Assembly: GCF_046115515.1 (NCBI RefSeq)
Contig: NZ_CP175953.1
DNA from: Gracilimonas sp017641085
GTDB taxonomy: Bacteria; Bacteroidota; Rhodothermia; Balneolales; Balneolaceae
Length of the DNA stretch: 64,000 nt
Reading direction: 5' to 3' (one strand)
Shown: positions 16,413 through 26,400 of the stretch, one piece after another
Numbering within the stretch: position 1 is the stretch's first letter
How the letters are laid out: each line of letters starts with the position of its first letter
Program-made: the position numbers and the translations under genes
The notes under the pieces: generated by a model
What the model saw: only the letters and a program-made list of their open reading frames with translations
Database searches by the model: none
Told to the model about the DNA's origin: nothing

Positions 16413-17420
16413 CTATTTCTTCTTATCCTCAAACTTGTCGTAAGCTTTAATAATATCGCGGACCAACTTGTGGCGTACTACGTCCTCTTCGCCAAGATAA
16501 ACGAAATCAATTCCATCAATATCCTGCAGGATCTTTTGAATAGAAATGAGTCCCGATTGCTGACGATGGGGGAGGTCAGTCTGGGTAATATCACCGGTGA
16601 TAATGGCCCGGCTGTTGAACCCTATTCGGGTCAGGAACATCTTCATCTGCGTGTTTGTGGCATTCTGTGCTTCATCCAGAATCACGAATGCATTGTTGAG
16701 GGTACGTCCACGCATGTAGGCGAGCGGAGCAATTTCAATCACGTTCTTGGTCAGGTGTAGCTCCAGTCGATCCCGGTCGATCATATCTTCCAGGGCATCA
16801 TATAACGGACGGAGATACGGGTCAATTTTCTCTTTAAGGTCGCCCGGAAGAAAACCAAGGTTTTCACCAGCTTCAACAGCAGGGCGGGCTAAAATAATTT
16901 TTCTTACCTGCCGGTTCTTCAGAGCCTGAACGGCTAAGGCAACAGAGGTATAAGTCTTTCCGGTACCGGCGGGACCAATAGCGAACACGATATCATGCTC
17001 AGCTGAAGAACTTACAATTCTTCGCTGCCCGGGAGTTTTAGCTGTGATAGCTTCCCCGTTATGGGTATGAATGATGGTATCACCTGTAGTCTCATCGAGC
17101 GTACGGATTTGAGGCCGGCCCGCTGTGGTTTCCCCACTTTTAAGAGCAACCAGGGTTTTAACATCGTCCTCGGCTACTTTGTTCTTACGATCCAGCAGCT
17201 CGATCATCCCTTCAATTACTTTAGTAGCGGTATCAACTTCCTCCTGCGGCCCGGTGAGTTTAACACGGTCGCCGCGGGTGTTGAATTTGGTTTCGGGAAA
17301 AGCCTTATCTAGAGCAATGATGTTGTGATCATGCAGTCCAAACAGGGCAACAGGATCCGCACCTTTGATTTCAATGACTTGTTCTGAAAGTGTTTTCTCG
17401 TCTTCTATAGCGGTATAAAT
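16413..17420 (-). CDS. phoH: PhoH-family ATPase with no normal start codon in frame
   Basis: A PhoH-like P-loop ATPase linked in other bacteria to RNA metabolism (YbeZ type). Walker A is GPAGTGKTYTS, Walker B VILDEAQNA, and the motif TGDITQTDLP is present. The first in-frame ATG (17207) would remove a conserved N-terminal domain: upstream codons read clearly as IYTAIEDEKTLSEQVIEI and on to KLTGPQEEVDTATKVIE. That frame is open back to 17453 but holds no ATG, GTG or TTG. I list ATT at 17420 as a provisional start. An indel in the five-A run at 17419-17423 would instead connect a TTG at 17443. Confidence 0.8.
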   Translation of the reverse strand: MYTAIEDEKTLSEQVIEIKGADPVALFGLHDHNIIALDKAFPETKFNTRGDRVKLTGPQEEVDTATKVIEGMIELLDRKNKVAEDDVKTLVALKSGETTAGRPQIRTLDETTGDTIIHTHNGEAITAKTPGQRRIVSSSAEHDIVFAIGPAGTGKTYTSVALAVQALKNRQVRKIILARPAVEAGENLGFLPGDLKEKIDPYLRPLYDALEDMIDRDRLELHLTKNVIEIAPLAYMRGRTLNNAFVILDEAQNATNTQMKMFLTRIGFNSRAIITGDITQTDLPHRQQSGLISIQKILQDIDGIDFVYLGEEDVVRHKLVRDIIKAYDKFEDKKK

Positions 17421-17426
17421 TTTTGA

Positions 17427-17519
17427 ATGAAAGAATTGCCCAAAGATAAGGATTTAGCAGAAGAAATGATGCAGGCTGCCGTGGAAGCTATCTTTCAGGA
17501 AATGGATTTACAGGGGTGA
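17427..17519 (+). CDS. Possible 30-residue small ORF opposite phoH
   Basis: A short frame with ATG start and TGA stop encodes a 30-residue acidic, helix-prone peptide opening MKELPKDKDLAEEMMQ. It is directly preceded by an in-frame TGA, so it is not a tail of something longer. It faces away from phoH and runs toward the end of rpe. Nothing else supports expression, and it could be chance. Confidence 0.25.
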   Translation: MKELPKDKDLAEEMMQAAVEAIFQEMDLQG

Positions 17520-17535
17520 AGCCGGATGGATTGGA

Positions 17536-18204
17536 TTACCCCAGTTTCTCCGTAAGCTCCTCAAACCGGACGGTAATATCTTCAGCGCTGAATACGCTGC
17601 TTCCCGCTACCAGGATATCTGCTCCGGACTCGACCACCTTTTTGGCGTTTTTGAGGTTCACGCCACCATCAACCTGAATCAGAAACCCGAGCTCTTGTTC
17701 TTCTCTGATTTCAGCCAATCGCTTCAGTTTGTCATAACTGCTCTCGATAAAACTCTGCCCGCCAAAGCCGGGGTTTACGCTCATAATCAGTACCAGGTCC
17801 ACATCATTTAACACTGGTTCGATATTATGAAGTGAAGTAGCCGGGTTAACAACGACACCTGTCATAATCCCATACTTTTTAATGTTCTGCAGGGTTCGGT
17901 GGAGGTGAGGGCAGGTTTCGAAGTGGACGGAGATTAAATCGGCTCCGGCCTGTACGAATGCTTCCACATAGTCATCCGGGTTTTCAATCATCAGGTGTAC
18001 ATCGATGAATGCCTGGGGAGCAGCTGATTTTGCAGCTTTTACAACTCCTGGCCCATAACTAATGTTGGGCACAAAATGCCCGTCCATGATATCACAATGA
18101 ATCCAGCTTGCTCCGCCTTTAACCGCATCATCTATATCTTGCCCAAGGCGTGTAAAGTTGGCCGCTAAAATGGATGGTGCAACGATAGGAAGTTCAAAAT
18201 TCAT
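17536..18204 (-). CDS. rpe: Ribulose-phosphate 3-epimerase
   Basis: Interconverts ribulose-5-phosphate and xylulose-5-phosphate in the pentose phosphate pathway. The 222-residue TIM barrel shows VAPSILAANF, the metal ligands in HCDIMDGHFVPN, DVHLMIENPD, the VNPGFGGQSFIESSYDKL phosphate region and the VDGGVN catalytic aspartate. Length and motif order are standard. The gene overlaps the upstream PASTA gene by 4 nt, so both are translated from one message. Confidence 0.96.
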   Translation of the reverse strand: MNFELPIVAPSILAANFTRLGQDIDDAVKGGASWIHCDIMDGHFVPNISYGPGVVKAAKSAAPQAFIDVHLMIENPDDYVEAFVQAGADLISVHFETCPHLHRTLQNIKKYGIMTGVVVNPATSLHNIEPVLNDVDLVLIMSVNPGFGGQSFIESSYDKLKRLAEIREEQELGFLIQVDGGVNLKNAKKVVESGADILVAGSSVFSAEDITVRFEELTEKLG

Positions 18205-19061
18205 TGATCAGGGTTGTTATTGGGTTGGTTCTGTTGATTGTTGAGGGAATCAGGGTTAGCACCTGAATTATTATCTGTAGAATCTATGATCACAGCTCCG
18301 CCTTCGCTTTGTTCGATAACTTCAAAACGTTCGGATATGACCAGTGTCAGGCTTTCTCCTTCGCGAAGTTCTTCTGCTTTGGGAGAAAAGTCGAGCACGG
18401 TATTGGGCACAACATCTTTGGTTGGCCGGAACTGGACTTCACCGACTCTGAATCCGGCTTCACGTAGTTTGAGCTGAGCTTCAGGAAGTCTGAGCCCAAT
18501 TATTTCCGGGACTGTGATAATACGACTGCCAAATCCGTCACCTACCACAAGGTCTATAACCGTACCTTTCTGAACGGTGGTTCCGCCTGAAATAGATTGA
18601 CGTATGATGGTCTTAAACCGGGACGATTCATAGCTGCGGCTGCCCACTTCCAGTCCATAATTCTGAAGCTGTATTTCTGCATTCCGAAGGGAGAGATCTA
18701 CAACATTGGGGACCACTACCTGTGGTTTAACTTCGTTGTTTACCGTGAGATAGATTTTCCGATTCGGCTTCACGATGTTATCGGCGCTCGGGCTTTGGTC
18801 AATTACGTAATTCGCCGGATAGGCTGAATTGGCACGACGGTCTGCCACTTCAAAACGAAGCCCATAGTCGGTTAGCAAAGCTTCGGCTTCTTCTAAAGAA
18901 ATCCGGGTTACATCAGGTACCGTTACCCCTTCATTATAGTTGGTGTAGTAGGGCATGATGAAGTTATCAGCCACATATAGAAAAGCGGCACCGAATAGCA
19001 TCAGCGAGAAGGTGCCGATATAAAAATACTTGTTAGTCAGAATCTGCTTGAGCATGCGCAT
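18201..19061 (-). CDS. PASTA-repeat membrane protein without kinase domain
   Basis: A 286-residue protein with one N-terminal transmembrane segment (about residues 12-32) and three PASTA domains (about 45-110, 113-180, 184-252), each opening with V-x-VP-x-V/I words such as GVTVPDVTRISLEEAE. An Asn/Gln/Asp-rich tail follows. PASTA domains bind cell-wall fragments in Ser/Thr kinases and penicillin-binding proteins. Here neither enzyme is attached, which is common in Bacteroidota-type bacteria. It precedes rpe with a 4-nt overlap and follows the DUF5683 gene by 23 nt. Confidence 0.88.
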   Translation of the reverse strand: MRMLKQILTNKYFYIGTFSLMLFGAAFLYVADNFIMPYYTNYNEGVTVPDVTRISLEEAEALLTDYGLRFEVADRRANSAYPANYVIDQSPSADNIVKPNRKIYLTVNNEVKPQVVVPNVVDLSLRNAEIQLQNYGLEVGSRSYESSRFKTIIRQSISGGTTVQKGTVIDLVVGDGFGSRIITVPEIIGLRLPEAQLKLREAGFRVGEVQFRPTKDVVPNTVLDFSPKAEELREGESLTLVISERFEVIEQSEGGAVIIDSTDNNSGANPDSLNNQQNQPNNNPDQ

Positions 19062-19084
19062 AAAATACAGGAACTATCAACGTG

Positions 19085-20053
19085 TTAAAAGTGCCAGGTT
19101 ACAGAAAATTGCTCCATCTTCATCAGGTTGGTATTGGTCTCAATACGACTGTTTTTTAGCTGAACCGTGAATAATGCATCGAAGGCGGAAACAACATGGT
19201 TTACTACCAACAGCTTCAGGATGTTCCCGGCTGCCCGGTAGTTGTCATTGAATTTCTGCGCCCGATCCCGACCTTGGTAGAATAGGGTGAACGGTTCATC
19301 CCTGCCATTCCACATGTATCGGTACATATCGGGGGTTTGATTGTTGGCGGTGGTAACCTGTCCGTACCAATCCCGCCAACCCGGCTGGTATTGGTAGTAT
19401 TTACTGATCAGCTCATAATACTGTTGCGAGCCATAATCAGGCAGCAAATGTGAAAACTCACTGCCATACCGATTTTCAAATACAAAAGGTGTTTCCTGTT
19501 CAACCTGATGCAGCAGGTTGATGTTTACCTTCGACCAGTCGTTAGTAGTGTTGGTGAAATCCGGATTCTTTCCTGCAATATGAGACTGAAGATCCTGCCA
19601 ACCGTTATTCAGGTTATTTTGCATAGAATAATTCACCAGCCATTCCGCATAAGCTAATACGCTCCAGTTTTGATGAGTGAATTCTTCATAAGCTTTTTCC
19701 TGTCGGCGAGCCGTTGCATTTCGGTCGAGATGATAGATAATACCGACGGCCTCAACCGCAAAGTAGATTCCGGCCCGTACCCATTTCCCGTTTGCGGCCT
19801 GACCTGAACCCGGTATAATTGCCGATGCCGTAAAAGCAACAAACGGCTTGGTTCGTGGAAGTTCTAAAAAAGTGGATTGTTGATTCGTGTATGCAGACCG
19901 GTAAGAGAAATCTGAAAGGGTAATTTCGCCGGGATCATAAACCTCAGAATTAGCTTCCTTAAAAATCTCATTACTGAAGCTGCTCAGCGTCTGGGCTTTG
20001 CTTCCGGCTGAAGTCAGCAGTAGTAGAATTAAGATGCTGGAAAGCTTTCTCAT
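19085..20053 (-). CDS. DUF5683-like exported protein
   Basis: A 322-residue protein with a signal peptide (cleavage near SKAQT, residue 21). The segment SAIIPGSGQAANGKWVRAGIY followed by a hydrophobic helix is the DUF5683 hallmark. The rest is aromatic-rich and has a second hydrophobic stretch near ILKLLVVNHVVSAFDALF. The function is unknown; related proteins are predicted to sit at the outer membrane. Its start overlaps the barrel-protein gene upstream by 4 nt, tying it to the secretion cluster. Confidence 0.78.
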   Translation of the reverse strand: MRKLSSILILLLLTSAGSKAQTLSSFSNEIFKEANSEVYDPGEITLSDFSYRSAYTNQQSTFLELPRTKPFVAFTASAIIPGSGQAANGKWVRAGIYFAVEAVGIIYHLDRNATARRQEKAYEEFTHQNWSVLAYAEWLVNYSMQNNLNNGWQDLQSHIAGKNPDFTNTTNDWSKVNINLLHQVEQETPFVFENRYGSEFSHLLPDYGSQQYYELISKYYQYQPGWRDWYGQVTTANNQTPDMYRYMWNGRDEPFTLFYQGRDRAQKFNDNYRAAGNILKLLVVNHVVSAFDALFTVQLKNSRIETNTNLMKMEQFSVTWHF

Positions 20054-23000
20054 AACAGTTCAAAATCAAAGGTTATACCGAAGTGAATGAGTAATTCGCG
20101 CCCATAAGTAACTTTGTTACTCTGTGAGTTTGTGATGAAGTCTTCGGGAAGGGTTAAGGTAAACTCATTGAACCCATAGGCTCCACTCACAAAGAATTTC
20201 AGCGGGAATAAGTAATATCCGTTTAAAGCCAGTCGCAGTTCGGCCCCAATGCCGGATTTCAGGTTGTTGCCCGTATCGTAAGGACTTCGCCAGCCGTTGC
20301 CGGTTTCAAAGAAGAAACGGGCAAAAACTTTATCCAGTGTGTACGGTCCCACTTGTTTGTTGATGTTCCTGAAAATGGGAGCAAACCAGGACAGGCTTGC
20401 AAAACCGGTAGTGCTGCCGCCTAATGCGAAATAGGGATAACTTCTCAGCCCTAAAAATCCGCCAACATAATCAGCATAAAAAGAATCGCCGGGGTTATTA
20501 AAGTAGTGAAAGCCTCTTATACGAGCCTGAAACGCCTGATCACCGAAGGTTTTAAATCCATATCGCATATGAATTTCTGAAGAGTGATTATTGGAGTTCT
20601 TGAAAACGGGGGAGAGGGATCCATCATCAATTTCATATTCTTCCAGTAATTTGGAGGGTTGATATTGATAGCGTGCATATCCTTTTAAACCCAGCGGGGC
20701 AATGTCGGCATCATTTGAATATGTGTAATAATCGAAGGTGTAGGATGCGGACAGAGTAGTGCCTCGAAAGTACTGTGAAGAAGATCCGCTTACTTGTGCT
20801 TTCAGTTCCCGGGAATAGAAGTCGTCGGTGGAAACCCGGTAAGGGCTGTAAGCAACTCCCAGCTCTAGCATACTCCTTCGGCTCAATTTGCTTCTGAAAT
20901 ATAAACCGGCTTCCCAGATATCATAAGCAATATCCACAGAGATGGTATCGGGCTGGCCGCAGGAAGTGCAGCGAAATTCTTCAATCGACAATCCGTCTGA
21001 TACATTACGGCGAAGGTTATAAATTTCGAGTGCCACCGTTGGTGACCAGCTGCGCTCTATAAAAGGGAGCCCGCGGTGTTCGGCAATCAGAAATGCATCA
21101 CGGTCCAGGCCAAAAAGTCGGTCAGGGCGGAAGAAACCGCCAATGCTTTCAGCCGGTTGTGATGCCACTCCTACCATCAATCCACCAAATAAACTCAGTT
21201 TGTCTATCACATCCCGAGAAGAGAAATAAACGCCGGGTTTGGCATCCCGAAGCAGGTTCTCGCCGAACTGTCCGATTTTCCCATTTCTGATCAGTGAGCC
21301 GTTATTTCCATTGACCTGGGAGTAGTTATCAAACCGAAGCACCGGGAAAAAGCTAAAGCCGGAATAGGTATCTTCGTATTCGCGATAGGTTCTTTCACTG
21401 TCATCATCTATGGTGGACAATTCAAAACGATAACTGCCGGTGTCGGCAATGGCTTCTGCCTGTTCACCAAAGGGGCGGATGTCGGTATCATCAAAATCAT
21501 TAAGCTTGTTGATGTACTCAAAGTCAGCTCCCGGCTCCATGATTTCATCCGGAAACGGAGGCTCATAATAACCAAAACGTGGTTGTGCCAGCAGCCTGTT
21601 CTCCGGTGATGACTTAATCTTATATCCGTCTGCGTGGTATTCTGAGAAATAAATAATTCCGTCTTGCCCGATGAAAGGCATAAACGCTCCACCGACTACA
21701 CTGCTAAGCTGTTGCGATTCTCCACTGCTCAGCGGAACACGAAAGATATTGAAGATACCTTCAGGATTGGCCGAGTAGTACAAGTAATTTCCATCAGGAC
21801 CAATATGAGGATCCCGATAATCGATGTACTTATCTGATAAGTAGGGAAGAACCACGCCCGATTCTACATCGAGAAGGTAGATGTTACGGTTTCCATTTAC
21901 AGCTTTGGCAAAATAAATTTTTGAATCGGTTGGTCCCCATTCAGGAGTATAAACTGTTTCTCCACTTTGGTAGTTGGTTAGCCGGGTTACCGAGTCAGGA
22001 TGTTCGGGGTGAAGCAGCACCAGATTCTGAGTACCGCGCGAATACTGAACGGCTACTATCTTGTTGTTATCCTTATTCCAGGCAGGGGATTCGATACGGG
22101 CACTGTTTGTAAGGCGTTTATTCTCTTCCGATTTGATGTCGTAAATAAAAATATCCCGGTAATGTTCTCCATATTTATTCTTCTTGTTGATGGCATAGGC
22201 AATCCGGTTGCCGTCCGGAGAAAAGGAAAATGAAGATTCCAGAAAAGTAAGTATCGGCTCCAAAGAACTCACATGGTTTTTGGACTGGTGGAAGTCAAGA
22301 TCATCTATCACAGCTACTTCCTTTTCGTTACCGTCAAGATCCTTCAGGTATAAGGAGAGTAAACCATAATCAACGCCTTTGTTTGAGAGATAAGCCAGCC
22401 TGGAACCATCCGGGGATTGTTGCGGATAAAAGTTGAAAAAACCGGCTTGCTCAACGGTATCACTTAGAGTAGGGTTGATGCCTTCCGTAGCTGTTGCATA
22501 AAAGTCTTTTCGTTCATCAATCCAGTTGTCAAAAACTTCATTGCCGGGCAGTCCGGTTGCCATTTCAATGGCCTCTTCAACGGTATAAACACCTTTTTCA
22601 CCAAGGGCAGAAGTTATTTCTCTCAGTACTTCATCCCCAAAACGATTAGCCAGGTAAATAACAAAAGCATAGCCCTGATTATATACCGTTTCACGCTCAA
22701 GGCTGGTTTTGGAAGAAAAAGTTCCCATTTGCTGAAGCGAAAAGTAGGTGTCAGTAAGGATGCGCGTTCGTAAAATCATATCGCGGTGGCTGTCCCACGT
22801 TTCATATAAAAGCCCGGCCGTTTGATATTGAGCCGTACCCTCGGCAAGCCAGGCCGGGATATTCACCGTTGCAAAAGGCATGGTTATGATGCCATTGGGG
22901 AATCCGTAAAGCACATCAGGGCGACGTACATCTTCGTACGACAACCACTGTAAATAAAAAGCCGGAATTTTGCGACTCCGCTTCATCCCCTTCTGAATTT

Positions 23001-23415
23001 GGATGATGTGAGTGTATTCGTGGGTGATTACATTTCGCAGCCAGTTGTGGGTGCCACGCAGGGGAGTGTTTAAAGCAGGAAGCCAGATATCAATTTTATT
23101 ATCGAAGAAGTAAGCAGCGCCGTTGGAATAATCTTCCCTGTCTTTGAGCACAATACTTACTTTCTCATCCGGGGTGTATTGGTACAGGTCGGTGATCGGA
23201 GGGTGGATTTCTTCTGCAATGCGGGAGACCACCTGTGCTGAACGGCTGTTACCTTCCTGAAAGTGCACCAGAAAGTGCTCGCTTTCAATGGTGTACCAAT
23301 CCAGGTGATTCATGGGGTAATCGTAGAACCGCACATCTGTCTGTGCCTGAGATAAAAATGGAGCCAGCCCCAGAAGCAGAAATAAAACCGAAATTAGCTT
23401 AAATCTTCTCATCAA
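20050..23415 (-). CDS. Surface protein: peptidase MA-like domain, propeller, outer-membrane barrel
   Basis: A 1121-residue exported protein with a signal peptide (residues 1-25). Residues 40-290 resemble the gluzincin peptidase MA-like domain: H132-E-x-x-H136 in ITHEYTHII and a third ligand E192 in WLAEGTAQY. Residues 310-620 carry PD40/TolB-type propeller strands (SPDGSRLAYLSNKG, SPDGNRIAYAINKK). The C-terminal 430 residues are aromatic-rich beta strands ending in FGITFDFELL, typical of an outer-membrane barrel. Related proteins are annotated BamA/TamA-like or as biopolymer transporter TolB-like. The zinc motif is intact. It overlaps both flanking genes by 4 nt. Confidence 0.85.
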   Translation of the reverse strand: MMRRFKLISVLFLLLGLAPFLSQAQTDVRFYDYPMNHLDWYTIESEHFLVHFQEGNSRSAQVVSRIAEEIHPPITDLYQYTPDEKVSIVLKDREDYSNGAAYFFDNKIDIWLPALNTPLRGTHNWLRNVITHEYTHIIQIQKGMKRSRKIPAFYLQWLSYEDVRRPDVLYGFPNGIITMPFATVNIPAWLAEGTAQYQTAGLLYETWDSHRDMILRTRILTDTYFSLQQMGTFSSKTSLERETVYNQGYAFVIYLANRFGDEVLREITSALGEKGVYTVEEAIEMATGLPGNEVFDNWIDERKDFYATATEGINPTLSDTVEQAGFFNFYPQQSPDGSRLAYLSNKGVDYGLLSLYLKDLDGNEKEVAVIDDLDFHQSKNHVSSLEPILTFLESSFSFSPDGNRIAYAINKKNKYGEHYRDIFIYDIKSEENKRLTNSARIESPAWNKDNNKIVAVQYSRGTQNLVLLHPEHPDSVTRLTNYQSGETVYTPEWGPTDSKIYFAKAVNGNRNIYLLDVESGVVLPYLSDKYIDYRDPHIGPDGNYLYYSANPEGIFNIFRVPLSSGESQQLSSVVGGAFMPFIGQDGIIYFSEYHADGYKIKSSPENRLLAQPRFGYYEPPFPDEIMEPGADFEYINKLNDFDDTDIRPFGEQAEAIADTGSYRFELSTIDDDSERTYREYEDTYSGFSFFPVLRFDNYSQVNGNNGSLIRNGKIGQFGENLLRDAKPGVYFSSRDVIDKLSLFGGLMVGVASQPAESIGGFFRPDRLFGLDRDAFLIAEHRGLPFIERSWSPTVALEIYNLRRNVSDGLSIEEFRCTSCGQPDTISVDIAYDIWEAGLYFRSKLSRRSMLELGVAYSPYRVSTDDFYSRELKAQVSGSSSQYFRGTTLSASYTFDYYTYSNDADIAPLGLKGYARYQYQPSKLLEEYEIDDGSLSPVFKNSNNHSSEIHMRYGFKTFGDQAFQARIRGFHYFNNPGDSFYADYVGGFLGLRSYPYFALGGSTTGFASLSWFAPIFRNINKQVGPYTLDKVFARFFFETGNGWRSPYDTGNNLKSGIGAELRLALNGYYLFPLKFFVSGAYGFNEFTLTLPEDFITNSQSNKVTYGRELLIHFGITFDFELL

Positions 23416-26400
23416 TGCACAACTCCGATTTTAATGAGTTTGGTTTCAGTTTTGCCGTCAACGGTGGCTTTAACCCGTGCAACGTATCCACCGCTTCCCC
23501 AGTCACCGGTTTGAACCTGAACTTCCTGAGGAAAACCTCCGGGAGAGCTAAGGGATTGTTCAAAAATGATACGCCCGCTCATGGTTATCACAGTAATCTG
23601 TACGTTCCCGCCGGGTTCCGCAAGCTCAAAACGTATGTTGGTATAATCTGTTGCCGGATTTGGCCAGTTGTAGGTTTCTGTTTCATTCAGAACACCAAAA
23701 CCGGAAGGAGATTCATTTTCCGAAGGTTGAACACGGGCTGATACCTTATTGAATGGGGCCTCCCCATATCGGGTTGCCCATTTGGTATCGGTAACCTGAG
23801 TCAGATTCCATGATTTCACCGTACCATCGTGACTGACGGCATATAAGTTTCTATTGTAGATAATCGGGTGAACAGGTTGAGTCGTTGACGTAACCGCTTT
23901 ACCAACATAAATCGGGAAGCCATCAATCAGCTGTCCTTGATTGTTGTAAGCAAAAATGTTTTGGGACAGACTATCCTGACCGACGACCAACGTTGCATAT
24001 TCAGAACCGGATGCTATCAGGTCGGTGTATAGAGGAGTGCCGATAAACTGAACACCGGCTGGTGCATCTACGGGATAATAATCCTCGGTAGATCCAAGTC
24101 GGTTATTTGCAATGAGCTGATTATTGGTTTTATCAACCCGAAGGATGGTGGCATCGTCAAGGATTGCCGGCCACTCAGCAGCTGTTTCTTCAAAAACAAG
24201 GAGTTCTCTTTGGTCAGATTCAGGATCAACCAATACAAACCGATTATCTTCAAAAACATAGAACATTACCCGGTTACCAAGCATGATTGAGCCTGTATAG
24301 AGCCGGTTTTGATCAGATACAGGTGTATAAGCATACCCGCTTACGGATGAGAATGAAACGCCGGAATCATACGCTTCGGAGAATTCACCGCTGATAACTT
24401 CAGAGCGTTGAAAAGGAGGAATCCCTTCTGAGGTAGGGTTACCGTTATCGGCCGTCAATCCCGCATCAGTAAAATCAGCTAAAATAGTTTCGCCGGCTTG
24501 AGAGCTCAGAAAGCCACGGTTGGCCGGGAGCGTAGCTGTCCAGCTGGTGTCAATTTGTTGGGTATTTGAGTTCCATGAAATGGAAGCGACCGCTATATCA
24601 GGAGTACCTGCTTTGGGTTTTTCCCCCAATACCAACTCAGTTCCAATAAATGGCTGCTGAACAGTGGCATCAGAAAGCTGAAACTGCATGTTCTCAGGAT
24701 CAGAAATAGAAAGAGCAGTCACCGATTGCTGAGAAGGAACAATCAAAAAAGTGTCGGTTGCGGTTTCATAAACAGACAGGGAAAGCGGAAAGTAATTGAA
24801 GTAAGGATCATCGCCGGTGAAATAGCTTTGGGAGGAATCCAGCTGTACCGTAAAGTCCGAGGTATATAAATCGGAATTGGGTTCGTCAGGACGGATTTTA
24901 AATGAAGCTGTTGGGAGATTATCGGAGAAATCGTACAGCTCAAAAAAGGAGGGAGCCCCCGAATTGCTTTTGTTATCCGGGCGGGTGTTGGAGCTGAACC
25001 TGTTTTGATAGAAGCTGAGCACCTGCCCGGATTGTAAAATTACGCGATAGTCATTACCACTCCACCAATAGTCAAAAGCGGATCCAAAAGCGGCGCTGTT
25101 ATCCAGTGCTCCGGGTACTCCGGGGCCGATATCCTGGGCACCATCTGCCTCTTCCAAATCCACGCCACGTCGCGCAGGGTCTGCATTTACGCGCTCATTC
25201 TGAAGCTGCAGGTTGATCATGGCCTCATCAATATGCCAAATCAGAATCCCGCCATTAAGATCTCTGTCATCAGACGGGTCGTTTTCATTTTCTCCGACAT
25301 CCAGTCCACCCGGAAGGCTGAAATCAAAATTTGAGGCATTCACAAAAGTTCCGGCCTGCAGAAGAGTGTCGAACTCTGACTGCTGAAATACAAAGGCTTC
25401 ATCCTGATTGGTAAAGGTTTGCTGAACCTCATTGCCATCGGGTTGTCGGATAGTCAGCGTAATTCCGGTTCCATCGGGATCTCTGTGCCTGTTTTCAATC
25501 AGGAAATACTCGGAATCGGAGAGCTTGTATTTTGCAATGGCATTAGGTTGATCGAGGGAATTTGCCGGAAGCTGAATATCACCCGCTTGGTTCACATCAA
25601 TTTCAAAAGGGGTTTCCCATCCTAAATACATTTTTTCCCAGGCAGAAGGTTCGGGAGGAAGCAGTCCATTGTAGGAAAAGAATCCGGCTCCGTCCATCAA
25701 ACCGAAACGACCAATTGCAGGGTCTCCGGTTTCAGTATTAAATAAATCCGGTAAGCCCAGGTGACTTCCAATAGATGCACACAGAAGCCCATTTATGGAA
25801 AGGGGAAAAGCGAATTCATTATCCTGAATATCAAGCCCACGGCGTGTTTCTGTTCTTGGGAGAATCATGGAGTTTGTGACACGAAACGAGCCATCATTTA
25901 CAGTAAATCCGTTAAAAGAAGGATCATTTAGAAGCTGCCCGAGATTTTCTTTTCGAAGGTAAAGGGAAGGGATGTCAAAAGGGGTGATGTCCAGATTAGT
26001 GCCCGTTAGCTCAATATCACGCCCAACACCGGCATGGAATATGACAAAAGCAGTGGTTTCAGGATCCAGTCCGGAAGCATCAAAATTTGGACCGTTTTCA
26101 ACTTCTTGCCAGGCATCGCGGGCAAGCTCGGCTACTTTTTCGTTCGTGAAGGTTTCTCCAGTGGGGGAGTATTCCTCCATTTTTTTCGGGAGTTGATAAA
26201 TTGTGGGAAGTACCTGGTAATCGATGGTCAGTTGACCATCGGAGGATTGCTCATAATAGTTCTTAGCAAACTCAAGGTGAGCTTCAAAATAACTTCGGTT
26301 GTGCGGAAGGGGTTCAACCCGGAAGTCTTCAGCATTAGCCAAATAAGGAAGTCCGTCCATGCCATCGGGGCCAAAAATCCCGGTTCCGGAAGTCAGACGG

